DNA of 64,000 bases from Cyclobacteriaceae bacterium. GTDB taxonomy: Bacteria > Bacteroidota > Bacteroidia > Cytophagales > Cyclobacteriaceae. Position 1 is the first letter of the stretch. Every line of letters begins with the position of its first letter. Location: assembly GCA_958296015.1 (NCBI GenBank), contig CATQIH010000046.1, positions 36,474-100,473 on the forward strand, read 5' to 3'. The notes under the pieces were generated by a model. The model searched no databases and was not told the DNA's origin. It was given only the letters and a program-made list of their open reading frames with translations. Of the stretch, positions 54,352 through 62,432 are shown piece by piece. A program made the translations under genes and the position numbers.

Positions 54352-54561
54352 ACTTGTTTAGAGACCTATTCTCATTTGTTCTCCTGTTTGTGATGTGTTC
54401 TTTTTTAGTACATCCGCTCTGAAAAGACAGCTTCAAAAAGCGAATCCAAATCCTATGCATGTTGCTTCCGGGTATCCCAGTCCGCAACGAAACATGAACT
54501 TACCTGAAGGCTATTTTGATTAATCTTCTCATGATGCGCCTGCTTTGAAAGCTGACCATAA

Positions 54562-55414
54562 GAGCATGTTTTGAATTGTAAAAAAGCGGGAGTCAAGCTA
54601 AACTTGTAGTTGACCAAAACTAAAGTTTATGCAAGAAAAGTTTCATGAACTCCTTGACTCCCAATGGGAAATTATAGAGAAAGTACTAGACGACCAAAGG
54701 GAAAGACAGCATAGTTTGCGCACCATTATAAATGCTATACTATGGATCAATTACACAGGATGCCAATGGAGGAATCTGGATAGTAAAATATCCACCTTGG
54801 CAAGTGTGTATTATTATTTCCGCAAGTGGAAGTTTAATGGCATGTGAGGAAGAAATTGTAGATGTCTTAATTGTGAAAGAACGTCGTAGACAGGAGCGTG
54901 AGGATAGCCCTAGTTTGTTGGCTTTTGATAGCCAAAGCAGTAAAAAGGTGGCTTTTATAGACTTAGATACAGGTATTGATGGGGGAAAGAAGGTGAATGG
55001 GACGCAAGCGACACTTAGCTGTAGATACACTGGGATTACCTTGGGCTATCTATGTATCAGCGGCCAATGTTTCAGATAACCAAGGTGGCTGTCAGTTGAT
55101 AGATCAACTCAAAGGGAAAAGTGCCACGTATGCAAAAGATTGCTGCTGACCATGGCTATAAAGACACGTTCATTGATTTATCAATGAGCAGACCAACTGG
55201 GAAGTAGAAATTGTACAAAGACCAGAATCAACCAAAGGGTTTGTTCCTGAAAAGAACAGATGGATGGTAGAAAGAACCTACGGTTGGTTCAACTTTAGAA
55301 GGCGTTTGTGTCGTGATTATGAGAAAACCGCAGAATCTTCTGAAGCGATGATTAGAATAGCTACTATTCTTTTTTAATCAACAGATTAGCTTCATAATAT
55401 TTTAAAACATGCTC
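54562..55414 (+). mobile_element. IS5-family (IS1031-type) insertion sequence
   Basis: 853-bp element bounded by inverted repeats GAGCATGTTTT (54562-54572) and AAAACATGCTC (55404-55414). The 3-bp duplication TAA lies on both sides (54559-54561 and 55415-55417). A TNA duplication and this length fit the IS1031 group. Clean ends and target duplication mean an intact, recent insertion, although its transposase frame is broken as sequenced. It sits between glmS and the TlpA-like gene. Confidence 0.9.
54629..55377 (+). pseudogene. IS5-family transposase, several frameshifts
   Basis: DDE transposase. The first frame gives the DUF4096-like start: FHELLDSQWEIIEKVLDDQR, TIINAILWINYTGCQWRNL, SVYYYFRKWKFNGM. 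The rest is found by switching frames: LLAFDSQSSKKVAF, GGKKVNG and then RKRHLAVDTLGLPWAIYV, NVSDNQGGCQLIDQL, KIAADHGYKD and finally EIVQRPESTKGFVPEKNRWM, VERTYGWFNFRRRLCRDYE. Single extra bases near 54996 and 55122 and a further indel near 55190 break it. The protein sequence itself is undamaged. Confidence 0.85.
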
Positions 55415-55586
55415 TAAGCTTGTATTGTGAAAAATAAAGGTCAGCACCATTAAAGCGAAGGTCTTAAACATGTAAAGGTACTATAGATGTAGGGCTTGAC
55501 AAGCTGATTTTCTGGTGTGTATGCTCTGGCAAAGCTATTTTATATTTTTAACATGCCAGTTGTTTATGTATTTGAAATATCACTCA

Positions 55587-56844
55587 TTAAGTTTTCACCC
55601 GAAGGTTTTTAGCTATGATTTTACCTTCCGGATCGATCAGCAATGAAGTTGGGTATCCTGTTATTATATATTCTTCAACAATACCATCTTCGGCTTTTGT
55701 AAGGATTTGGGGCCCATTTTATTCCTTCTTTTTCAATGAGCTTACGCAGGCGTTCGGGATCATCTTGATAGGCAAAGCCCAGGAAGCTGATTTTTAACGA
55801 ATCTAATTGGCTATAAGCTCGCTTAAGGTGAGGAAGTTCTTTGATACATGGGGCACACCAGCTTCCCCAGAACTCATATATAAGAACTTACCGGAAAAGT
55901 CCATCCAATCTGATAGATTTATTGCTTGTAAACTCTGTTCCTGAAAAGGAAGGTGCCTTGAATCCAATCTGTGGCAAAAATATGTCTATGTTTTCCTGTA
56001 CCTTTTGCAGTTTTAATACCCTGGAACTTATGCTAACTCCTAAGTTTTTGTACTGCTGTTTATCCATAACAAATATTTCACCTTCGGCAATCAACTTAGG
56101 TTCATCCAAGTCCATTACCGCAATCGTACTATTGTCGTAAGAAGTACTGTTAAAAGCATCGGAGCAGATGCTTATTTCTTTGCCATTGTAAAGAGCCTTG
56201 GCATATTGAGGAATGTTGTGCATCAGCCAATCTTTTTTAAGCTTCATCACCAATACAGGCACTTCAACTTCTTCAACCCGTTCATTCATCATCCTCTCAT
56301 AAGTTATCATCTTTGCTTCTGAGGCCAGTCTGGCAACATCGCTCCTTTTGTCAGCCTCAAAAAGTACCGGAACCTGCTCTACTTCATCACTAAAATCCAG
56401 ATCATTATTAGTATCAACCATATACCTGATATCTCCATCGCGGGTTTTACCCATGATCAGATAAGCAAAACACCGTATAGGTTGATCTGAGTACTTACGT
56501 TTGCTCAGATCAATATTCCATTCCCGAATAAGCCTGTTAAAAAATTGTTCATCTATCTTTCCTGCTTTATAATTTTGATAAGCAAATTGTTTGCTATCAA
56601 ATTCAATCCTCTGTTTTCTGATTTCGCTCCAATAATCAGGCAATCCATTTACTTTCAAATCTGTTTTTTCCCAAGGATTTCCAGGAGCAGGCTCATCCCA
56701 GGTATGTACCCAAAAAGAACGGATAGTATCAAATGGCCCATAGCCAGCAACGAACTCTATAGGAAGCTCTATGATGTCTTTAGTATCAGAACCTTGCTGA
56801 GCAGAGGCAAGGGAAGATAACAAAACAAAGAATAGAGTTTTCAT
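55587..56844 (-). pseudogene. Secreted TlpA-like thiol-disulfide protein, frameshifted
   Basis: Start MKTLFFVLLSSLASAQ (56844) is a signal peptide. About 310 residues of extracytoplasmic domain follow, including LIREWNIDLSKRKYSDQPI and YMVDTNNDLDFSDEVEQVPV. As sequenced the frame ends at 55888. Correcting an extra G near 55900, a missing T near 55875 and an extra G near 55720 gives a thioredoxin-fold ending: WGSWCAPCIKELPHLKRAY, ISFLGFAYQDDPERL, EYIITGYPTSLLIDPEGKII and stop 55587-55589. WCAPC is a redox-active TlpA/ResA-type site. The true protein would be about 415 residues, a periplasmic thiol-disulfide reductase of the type common in Bacteroidota. Confidence 0.82.
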
Positions 56845-56948
56845 AGCGCACAATGGTTTAGTTTGTTGGTTAAAGCAACTTTATCAAGGGTGTCCCTTGC
56901 TTTCTCTAGGCTGTATTGCACTAAATCCTCTCGATCCTCTTCCTTCAT
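56841..56948 (-). pseudogene. HEPN-domain fragment
   Basis: 35-residue frame starting MKEEDREDLVQYSLEKARDT. This matches the first helix of HEPN toxin partners of MNT nucleotidyltransferases, then stops before the R-x4-6-H active site (ending NKLNHCAL). Its start overlaps the preceding small gene (ATGA) and its stop overlaps the TlpA-like start. It is probably the leftover of a HEPN gene cut short by deletion. Confidence 0.5.
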
Positions 56949-57076
56949 ATCAACAGTCTTTTCTTACTGACATTATCATAAAAGTGAGTTTTACTGTGTT
57001 TGTTTTCCCATGCTTCCGGGGTTGCCTTGCTAACGCTTTCTTTTATTTGGTTCAACAGAGCTTTTTTATCTTTCAT
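56945..57076 (-). CDS. Small hypothetical protein between MNT and HEPN remnants
   Basis: 43 residues beginning MKDKKALLNQIKESVSKATP and ending VSKKRLLI. It lies 47 bases after the MNT stop and overlaps the HEPN-like start by four bases, so the three frames look like one transcript. The family is unknown; it could itself be a fragment of a longer gene. Confidence 0.4.
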   Translation of the reverse strand: MKDKKALLNQIKESVSKATPEAWENKHSKTHFYDNVSKKRLLI

Positions 57077-57123
57077 ATTCCCGGATTTAACAATTGCATT
57101 AAAATAGACGACCGGGTTCTTGT

Positions 57124-57384
57124 TTATGGAATCAATAGAACCAGATCTTTTTCTATATATTCTTTTAGTTGTGGGTTTAGCGAACGAAGGGTGACTAAGG
57201 CTACTTTAGTACCAAGGGGTTCACTTAATTTTTGTTCTAATCCAACAACCTCCAAAAGATCAGGTGAGTGCTTAAAATCAATCAGCACATCCAGATCGCT
57301 ATTCAGGCTATTCTCCCCACGAGTATAAGAATCAAATATGCCTACCATTTCAGGGTCAAATCTCGCCACAATGTTCACAATCAA
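57124..57384 (-). CDS. MNT-type nucleotidyltransferase (MntA-like antitoxin)
   Basis: 86-residue minimal nucleotidyltransferase: VGIFDSYTRGENSLNSDLDVLIDF carries the GS-x10-D-x-D core, but the first Gly of the usual FGSYARGE is Asp. The rest (LLEVVGLEQKLSEPLGTKVALVTLRSL, then YIEKDLVLLIP) fits MntA-type antitoxins that AMPylate a HEPN toxin. The downstream HEPN partner is reduced to about 35 residues, so the pair appears non-functional as sequenced. Confidence 0.8.
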   Translation of the reverse strand: MIVNIVARFDPEMVGIFDSYTRGENSLNSDLDVLIDFKHSPDLLEVVGLEQKLSEPLGTKVALVTLRSLNPQLKEYIEKDLVLLIP

Positions 57385-57408
57385 GCTTTCCTGTTCTAAA
57401 GATATTAT

Positions 57409-57526
57409 ACCCTAAAGTATACTACGGTACATTTCCGGTTTGTGAGACACAAACCGGGGTATGGAAGCCGTGGGCTGTGGGACACAGCCCACTTTTGGGC
57501 AAATATACCGTAGTATAACCCTAAAG
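57409..57526. mobile_element. 100-bp miniature inverted-repeat element with 9-bp target duplication
   Basis: The element itself is 57418-57517. Perfect 12-bp terminal repeats (TATACTACGGTA at 57418-57429, TACCGTAGTATA at 57506-57517) extend with one mismatch to 17 bp. A 9-bp direct repeat, ACCCTAAAG, flanks it (57409-57417, 57518-57526). Inside are two perfect 10-bp hairpins with three-base loops: CCGGTTTGTG-AGA-CACAAACCGG (57435-57457) and GTGGGCTGTG-GGA-CACAGCCCAC (57470-57492). Folded, it makes a three-way junction. It encodes nothing and so depends on a transposase in trans. Confidence 0.85.
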
Positions 57527-57594
57527 TTAAGCATTCTTTTCTGTGTATGGTGGCATATAACAACAGATGCGAATCTTTAGCTTATCTTTTAGTA

Positions 57595-57678
57595 GCATTC
57601 CATGCCGGGCATTCCATGCCGGGCATTCCTTGCCGGGCATTCCTTGCCGGGCATTCCTTGCCGGGCATTCCTTGCCGG
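57595..57678. repeat. Six tandem copies of a 14-bp unit (GCATTCCATGCCGG family)
   Basis: Six head-to-tail 14-bp units, GCATTCCATGCCGG in the first two and GCATTCCTTGCCGG in the next four, followed by a partial copy. The change occurs once along the array, as if new copies expanded from one variant. The core ATTCCATGCC is the reverse complement of the core of the coding array at 25391-25449. Confidence 0.95.
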
Positions 57679-57890
57679 GCATTATAAATGCCGTGTAAGA
57701 TAAAGAACGCATGGATATGCGCTCAAGCAGGAGAATGCATTTAAATGCGCTCAAGTGAATGTTTTCGTTAGGCTAAGTCCGCATATAGGCTGGGTCGCAT
57801 ATTCATGCGACCTCATCTTTTCAGGCATTTATAATGCCCATCCATGCGGGAAGATGAAGAACGCATAGATATGCACTTAAGCGGGGGTTT
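57679..57890. repeat. Duplicated palindrome-plus-tail module
   Basis: Two copies of one arrangement about 150 bases apart. GGCATTATAAATGCC (57679 on) is followed by GATAAAGAACGCATGGATATGC; GGCATTTATAATGCC (57826 on) is followed by GATGAAGAACGCATAGATATGC. The two palindromes are reverse complements of each other. Between them lie GAATGCATTTAAATGC and the hairpin GGTCGCAT-ATTC-ATGCGACC. Non-coding. Confidence 0.65.
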
Positions 57891-58231
57891 TTACTAAGTA
57901 GAAGCTTTCTCTAGTTTCAGCCCTCTTTGAAAGTTTTAAAAAAGTGTTGTTTATCTTGTTCACTTTTTCCGATATCGCTTGACAATTATATATCTACAAT
58001 CTACCAAAAATACACCTATTAATAGCATTTACCAGTGCAAACATTACTTTTTTATGAGGCAGTTGCGCTGTAGCATAAACGACAAGTTGATTGTATCAAC
58101 TGTGTATTTATTATGCCTGCCAGTGCATATGCTGTCTGTTTCTTACATGCTGTCCTGTTTGGTGTTGTTGCTGGCAACAGGCTTTTTCTGCTAGAAGTAC
58201 TTGTACTGCACAACTTCGTTTTGGAGCTAAA
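57891..58231. other. AT-rich intergenic stretch
   Basis: About 340 bases between the palindrome module and the 21-bp array. Frames are short and Cys/Leu-rich without family resemblance. I see no gene, terminator or repeat here. Confidence 0.5.
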
Positions 58232-58420
58232 AACTCCGCTTGCCGAGTTAGGAACTCCAATGGCCAAGCTTTAAACTCCGCTTCCCGAGTTATGAACTCC
58301 AATGCCCGAGTTCAGAACTCCAATTTTCGGGTTATTAACTTCAATGGCCAGGTTCAGCACTCCAGTGTCCGAGTTCAAAACTTCAATGTTTGGGTTCAGC
58401 ACTCCGGCATCCGGGTTTGG
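58232..58420. repeat. Nine tandem copies of a degenerate 21-bp unit
   Basis: Nine consecutive 21-bp units of the form AACTCCAATGCCCGAGTTCAG, each about 60-80% identical to the next. Because 21 is a multiple of three, heptapeptides are open on both strands (plus: RVQNSNF-type; minus: GVLNSGI-type). No signal peptide, ribosome site or domain supports translation on either strand. Confidence 0.9.
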
Positions 58421-58464
58421 AGGGTGAATTTGTCTGTTGGGGGTTGATGATTGGGAATGGCTAT

Positions 58465-58495
58465 AAAAAAAGCACCCTGATGATTGTCAGGGTGC
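58465..58495 (-). terminator. Intrinsic terminator after the gene at 58522
   Basis: GCACCCTGA and TCAGGGTGC form a 9-bp stem around a short loop. On the minus strand a run of seven T residues follows. It lies 27 bases past the stop. Confidence 0.88.
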
Positions 58496-58521
58496 CTTGG
58501 TGAACGTACATGTCGTATAAT

Positions 58522-58971
58522 TTATCTTTCAAAACGTTTGCTGAGGTCTTCGTACACAGACTGAGCATTGGGCACGTTGTTTTTGGTGGCCTGTTTCACG
58601 GCATTATAATACGTCAGGGATGCGCGGTAGGCTTCGCTGCCAGACAGCATGATGGTGTCGTTGAGACCTGCGCACAACTGCTCCAGCTCCCGGTATAGCT
58701 GCGTAAGATCAGCAACGGCCTTGAGGTCAATTTCCAACTCATCAACCTGCATAAACGATGGCACAAACTCGGGACGCGACCGGGCGTATTCTGCTGTTTT
58801 TTCTACAAATGGCAGGCTTTTGTCTTTCATTTTGGGCAGTTTCTGGCGGTCTTTGGGTTGCAAGGCTACCAGGTGCGGCTTCAACAATGCTTTCAGTTCC
58901 TGTACTTTCTGGTGCATAGCACCCAGGTCATTTCCATCAATCTGGATAGAGACAAGGTTTTCTTTAGACAT
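58522..58971 (-). CDS. Conserved hypothetical protein
   Basis: 149 residues, all-helical by composition, no signal peptide. It has ENLVSIQIDGNDLGAMHQKV at the start, LLKPHLVALQPKDRQKLPKM, then a final helical pair with YRASLTYYNAVKQATKNNVP and AQSVYEDLSKRFER. I recognise it as a Bacteroidota hypothetical without known function. It has its own terminator. Confidence 0.7.
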   Translation of the reverse strand: MSKENLVSIQIDGNDLGAMHQKVQELKALLKPHLVALQPKDRQKLPKMKDKSLPFVEKTAEYARSRPEFVPSFMQVDELEIDLKAVADLTQLYRELEQLCAGLNDTIMLSGSEAYRASLTYYNAVKQATKNNVPNAQSVYEDLSKRFER

Positions 58972-59146
58972 CTTTCAAATCGTGTTTTGGTTAAAAATTT
59001 ATTTAAACAAACCTACCGGAAAGCTTATACAAATGTGATTGCTTGTGCTGCAAAAACTTACAAAGGAAATGCAATGAAGATTTTGTAAAAAATACGGCTA
59101 TAGAGGTTAGGGTATATTCATTGAAGCTCAGAGGAGAATATCAATT

Positions 59147-59510
59147 TTACTTTTTCTTCTTTTTTTTCATTTTCTCAAGTTGCGCTGCATCTGCCAGGTC
59201 CTGGAGTCTACCTACTTTTCGTTTGGTTTTAATTAAGTTATCCAAACTTAAAAAGTTGACTTGTATTTCATCAACATTTATTACTTCTTTTCTGCTGAAA
59301 CAATCTTGAAAATCTACCCCTTCTACTGCTTTCAATAAATCTATTCAATAAACTCTTTAAAGTCCTTGTCGAGTATCGTATATCTATTGATGATGTTCTT
59401 GTCGGATGTTTACTAATTCTTTTGACCGTTCTTCACCGCTTAAGGGTTAACCAATAATCTATATTGGCACTGTCCTCTCCTTTCTTTGTAATACGGATTA
59501 CTTTTTCCAT
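59147..59510 (-). pseudogene. Decayed nucleotidyltransferase pair (AbiEii-like) remnant
   Basis: Upstream part: MEKVIRITKKGEDSANIDYW and, one frame over, LSGEERSKELVNIRQE. Together they match the small first gene of a recurring two-gene unit. Downstream part (59335-59147): VDFQDCFSRKEVINVDEIQV, then NFLSLDNLIKTKRKVGRLQD and LADAAQLEKM, the end of an AbiEii/MNT-fold nucleotidyltransferase (SLEDL, K-x-GRPQDLAD). The catalytic N-terminal half of the nucleotidyltransferase is missing, so the unit has lost its function by deletion. Confidence 0.6.
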
Positions 59511-59826
59511 TTCTTCTTTTTTACAGTAATAGCAAGTTTGTTGACAAACCTCTTCGCTCGCCGGAGAAGATTTTTACATGGGCAAAATTTTCTGAAGCCG
59601 CTAATTACACAAAAAAAGCAATGCTCTTCTTTATGGAAGGCAAAAAATCTCGAGAAACATGTCCAGAAGAATTAGGATAAGCTGTTTAAATGTTTTCGTT
59701 AACATAAAACTTAGATTGCTTAAATTTCCAGTTTTGCTTTCGGATATATCTATGATTATTCATCTGCATCAAATTTTATTTTATATTTATGGGAAGTTTG
59801 TTCGAACAGTATCACATCCTGCTCCT
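59511..59826. other. Spacer with a possible gene remnant
   Basis: AT-rich. On the plus strand a frame to TAA at 59680 encodes KIFTWAKFSEAANYTKKAML and then FFMEGKKSRETCPEELG, which reads like a real C-terminus with no identifiable start. The rest holds the likely promoter of the RDD gene. Confidence 0.35.
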
Positions 59827-60693
59827 ATGAAAACCAACCCAACCAAAAACCTATTTGATCCGGAATACTGCCATATTGACTCGAGGCTGAAAGGCGCACC
59901 GCTGGCCTCATTCTCACGCCGGTTCATGGCCTATATTATCGATTGGGCCATTATCCTATTGTGTTCGGAAATATTGTGGCTGATCATTCCTTTGGCACTG
60001 GTCTTTCTGGCCTTCAAAAGAAAGCTCCGGCGTACGCTGGCACTGAGCCGACGGACAATCAGAAAAAATGTACTGGTTGCCGAACAGCGACTGGAAACAC
60101 AGCATATCGACCGGAAGCTGCGCAGGCGTTTTTCCCGTTATATGACCGCCTACCTGTACATACTGATGTATGCACCCATTGTGGCTTCCATCATCATCGC
60201 TGTAGGATTGGCAACGAAGTCGTTCTTTCCGGAAGCGTATACGGCAACCAGTACCAGCACGGCTTCATTCTTCAGTACACTCTCCAAACCAGTCAGCAGC
60301 CTCAATGATGCGATGGAACTGCTGGCTACCTTCTTTGGGGCCTTCTGTTATTTCTCTCTTTTTCTCTGGAAATGGGAAGGACAAACACCCGGCAAACACC
60401 TGATGAATATCCGGGTGGTGAAACTCAACGGCAAGCACCTCAGCTTCTGGAACAGCCTGGAAAGAGCTTCCGGCTACACGGCCTCCGCTGCTATCTTCCT
60501 ATTGGGCTTCCTGCAATATTTCTGGGAAAAGAACCACCAAACTACCCACGATAAGATCAGCGAAACGATTGTCGTTGCCGGAAGAGGAAAACCGGAAGTC
60601 CGGAATCAGGAGATGGAAGATCGAAGACGGGAGATGGAAGTAGAAAGGCAGGAAATTGGAGACGGAAGCTCAGAACTTCAAATTTTAAACTGA
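59827..60693 (+). CDS. RDD family membrane protein
   Basis: 288 residues from ATG 59827 (MKTNPTKNLFDPEYCHIDSR). The RDD pattern has Arg and Asp in SFSRRFMAYIIDWAIILLCS (first helix), three further helices, and the second block GQTPGKHLMNIRVVKLNGKH with WNSLERASGYT. Unusually, two long charged stretches (RRTLALSRRTIRKNVLVAEQ and neighbours) interrupt the domain between helices two and three. The last 30 residues are encoded by a low-complexity GAAG-rich repeat. Function unknown; RDD proteins are often transporters or anchors. Confidence 0.8.
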   Translation: MKTNPTKNLFDPEYCHIDSRLKGAPLASFSRRFMAYIIDWAIILLCSEILWLIIPLALVFLAFKRKLRRTLALSRRTIRKNVLVAEQRLETQHIDRKLRRRFSRYMTAYLYILMYAPIVASIIIAVGLATKSFFPEAYTATSTSTASFFSTLSKPVSSLNDAMELLATFFGAFCYFSLFLWKWEGQTPGKHLMNIRVVKLNGKHLSFWNSLERASGYTASAAIFLLGFLQYFWEKNHQTTHDKISETIVVAGRGKPEVRNQEMEDRRREMEVERQEIGDGSSELQILN

Positions 60694-60745
60694 AACTCTG
60701 AACTCTGACCTTAAAACTTTGGTCTCCTGTCTTCGGACTCTGGTT
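60595..60745. repeat. GGAAGTCCGGAA / GGAGACGGAAG-type degenerate repeat
   Basis: Degenerate repeats of G/A-rich words (GGAGATGGAAGATCGAAGAC) cover the end of the RDD gene. They are followed by partners in the other orientation (GGTCTCCTGTCTTCGGACTC). The same text type lies at 9598-9640, 20085-20140 and 27186-27240. Confidence 0.55.
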
Positions 60746-60749
60746 TCCC

Positions 60750-62180
60750 CTACAGCAATTTTTGAATCATGAAGTCTATGCTGCCTTTGAGCTTGGGGGC
60801 CAGCGGAGGATAGAAGAAACGGGTAAGCTTGCTGCCAATCTCCTGCCGTAGCACCGACTTCTCATTGGAGAATGCCAGAAAGCCGTAGTGACCATTGCCT
60901 TTGCCTATCCCACTGTTGTTGACCCCTCCGAAAGGCAAGTCCAGGTTGACAAACTGTAAGATACAGTCGTTGACGCATACGCTGCCGGAGGATGTACTTT
61001 GCAGCATCAGTTGCACGGCATCATCATCTTCAGAAAACATATACAACGCCAGTGGTTTGGGTTTGCTGTTCACATAATCAGCCGCCTCCGCCATGCTGCT
61101 GATTGCTCTGACAGGCAGTATAGGACCAAAGATTTCTTCCTGCATCAGGGATGCCTCATTGGGCACTCTGGTAAGTACAGTAGGCGCAAAGTAGCGGTTC
61201 TCTGCCTCGTGCTGACCGCCAATTTCTACCACAGCATCCTGTGCTATGGCATCTTCCAGCCAGCCTGTCAGTCGATCAAAATGCTTATCGCTGATGATAC
61301 CGGCATAGTGCGCTGCCTGCTGCGTATAGTTGCTGTCTGTATAATAAAAAGCTTCTATTTTTTCGCATAATTTATCTACCAATGCATCCTGTACTTCCTG
61401 ATGTACCAGCACATAATCCGGGGCAATACAGGTTTGCCCGGCATTGAGAAACTTGCCCCATACGATCTTTTCGGCGGCAGCTTCCAGGTCTGCGTCTTTG
61501 TCTACAACAGCCGGTGACTTCCCTCCCAACTCCAGCGTAACCGAACTTAGGTGCTGCGCGGCGGCAGCCATCACCTTTTTTCCAATGGCAGGGCTACCTG
61601 TGAAATATATATGGTCAAAAGGCTTTTTCAATAATGCCTCTGCCACGGATGAACCTCCCTGAAACACAGCGGCTTCTTCCGGTTCAAAAAGATCTTCCAC
61701 CATCCGGGCTATCAGGGCAGCCGTGTGGGGTGTCATTTCAGAAGGTTTGAGCACACAGCAGTTACCTGCCGCAATGGCCGATACCCACGGGCCTACCAAC
61801 AACTGAAAAGGATAGTTCCACGGAGCCATGATCAGGCATACGCCTTTGGGTTCGTACTGTACGTAGGAAGAAGTGCCTATTAGGCTGGGCGGTGTGCCCA
61901 CCCGTTTGGGTTTTGCCCAGGTTTTTAGGTGTTTCAATGCGTGCTGAATCTCCTGTACCACCATCATCACCTCAGAGGTGGCTGTCTCAAAAGGTGGCTT
62001 TCGGAAGTCCTGTACCAGGGCTGTTTCTATGTCCTGCTGATGGTTTTTGATCCACTGCTTGAGTACTTTAAGCTTTGCGACACGCGCAGCAATATGCTCG
62101 AACCTGAGCAGATGGCTCCTGTGCTTCATCTTTTGGAAAGTATCGTCAATGTCTACTGTGGGGGTTTGAGGTGTTATCAT
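60750..62180 (-). CDS. Aldehyde dehydrogenase family protein
   Basis: 476-residue NAD(P)-dependent dehydrogenase. Motifs: EPKGVCLIMAPWNYPFQLLV, NCCVLKPSEMTPHTAALI, FTGSPAIGKKVMAAAAQ, VTLELGGKSPAVV (catalytic Glu) and NAGQTCIAPDYVLV (catalytic Cys, about 249), then EEIFGPILPV and LPFGGVNNSGIG. The short C-terminus ending FMIQKLL fits the class 3 / fatty aldehyde type (AlkH/ALDH3), which lacks the long tail of ALDH1/2. The substrate is likely a medium- or long-chain aldehyde, by family. Confidence 0.93.
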   Translation of the reverse strand: MITPQTPTVDIDDTFQKMKHRSHLLRFEHIAARVAKLKVLKQWIKNHQQDIETALVQDFRKPPFETATSEVMMVVQEIQHALKHLKTWAKPKRVGTPPSLIGTSSYVQYEPKGVCLIMAPWNYPFQLLVGPWVSAIAAGNCCVLKPSEMTPHTAALIARMVEDLFEPEEAAVFQGGSSVAEALLKKPFDHIYFTGSPAIGKKVMAAAAQHLSSVTLELGGKSPAVVDKDADLEAAAEKIVWGKFLNAGQTCIAPDYVLVHQEVQDALVDKLCEKIEAFYYTDSNYTQQAAHYAGIISDKHFDRLTGWLEDAIAQDAVVEIGGQHEAENRYFAPTVLTRVPNEASLMQEEIFGPILPVRAISSMAEAADYVNSKPKPLALYMFSEDDDAVQLMLQSTSSGSVCVNDCILQFVNLDLPFGGVNNSGIGKGNGHYGFLAFSNEKSVLRQEIGSKLTRFFYPPLAPKLKGSIDFMIQKLL

Positions 62181-62414
62181 AGAGTATATACAAGTGGCCC
62201 TGACAGGTTGTTCTAAAAAAGTGAAGCATGGCGAATTAATATTATAGAATTGGTCATTGGCTATGTCTTTGTTTCAGTTTAGCATGAAGAACATATCCTA
62301 CCAACTGTTTTTTTTACCTGCATAATAAAACATTCCGAATATTTACTATCTTTAATGTTAAGTAATTGTTAACAAACAATGACACGTTGTTAACATTCAC
62401 GTAATCAACCGTCA

Positions 62415-62422
62415 GAAAGGAG
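62415..62422 (+). promoter_or_regulatory. Strong Shine-Dalgarno sequence before a TTG start
   Basis: AAAGGAGG, ten bases before the TTG at 62433. Shine-Dalgarno sequences are rare in Bacteroidota, where initiation usually relies on A-rich leaders. It supports TTG as the start. Confidence 0.6.
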
Positions 62423-62432
62423 GCGTATTATC

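Noticed and set aside
57527..57754. Minus-strand frame of 75 codons across the 14-bp array with NARQGMPGKECP-type repeats
   Set aside because: It is simply the translation of the 14-bp repeat, which changes frame every copy. No ribosome site, signal or domain supports it.
58091..58447. Plus-strand frame of 118 codons with RVQNSNF-type heptapeptides
   Set aside because: It arises from the 21-bp repeat; the opposite strand is equally open, and the non-repeat part is Cys-rich chance sequence. Kept as a repeat only.
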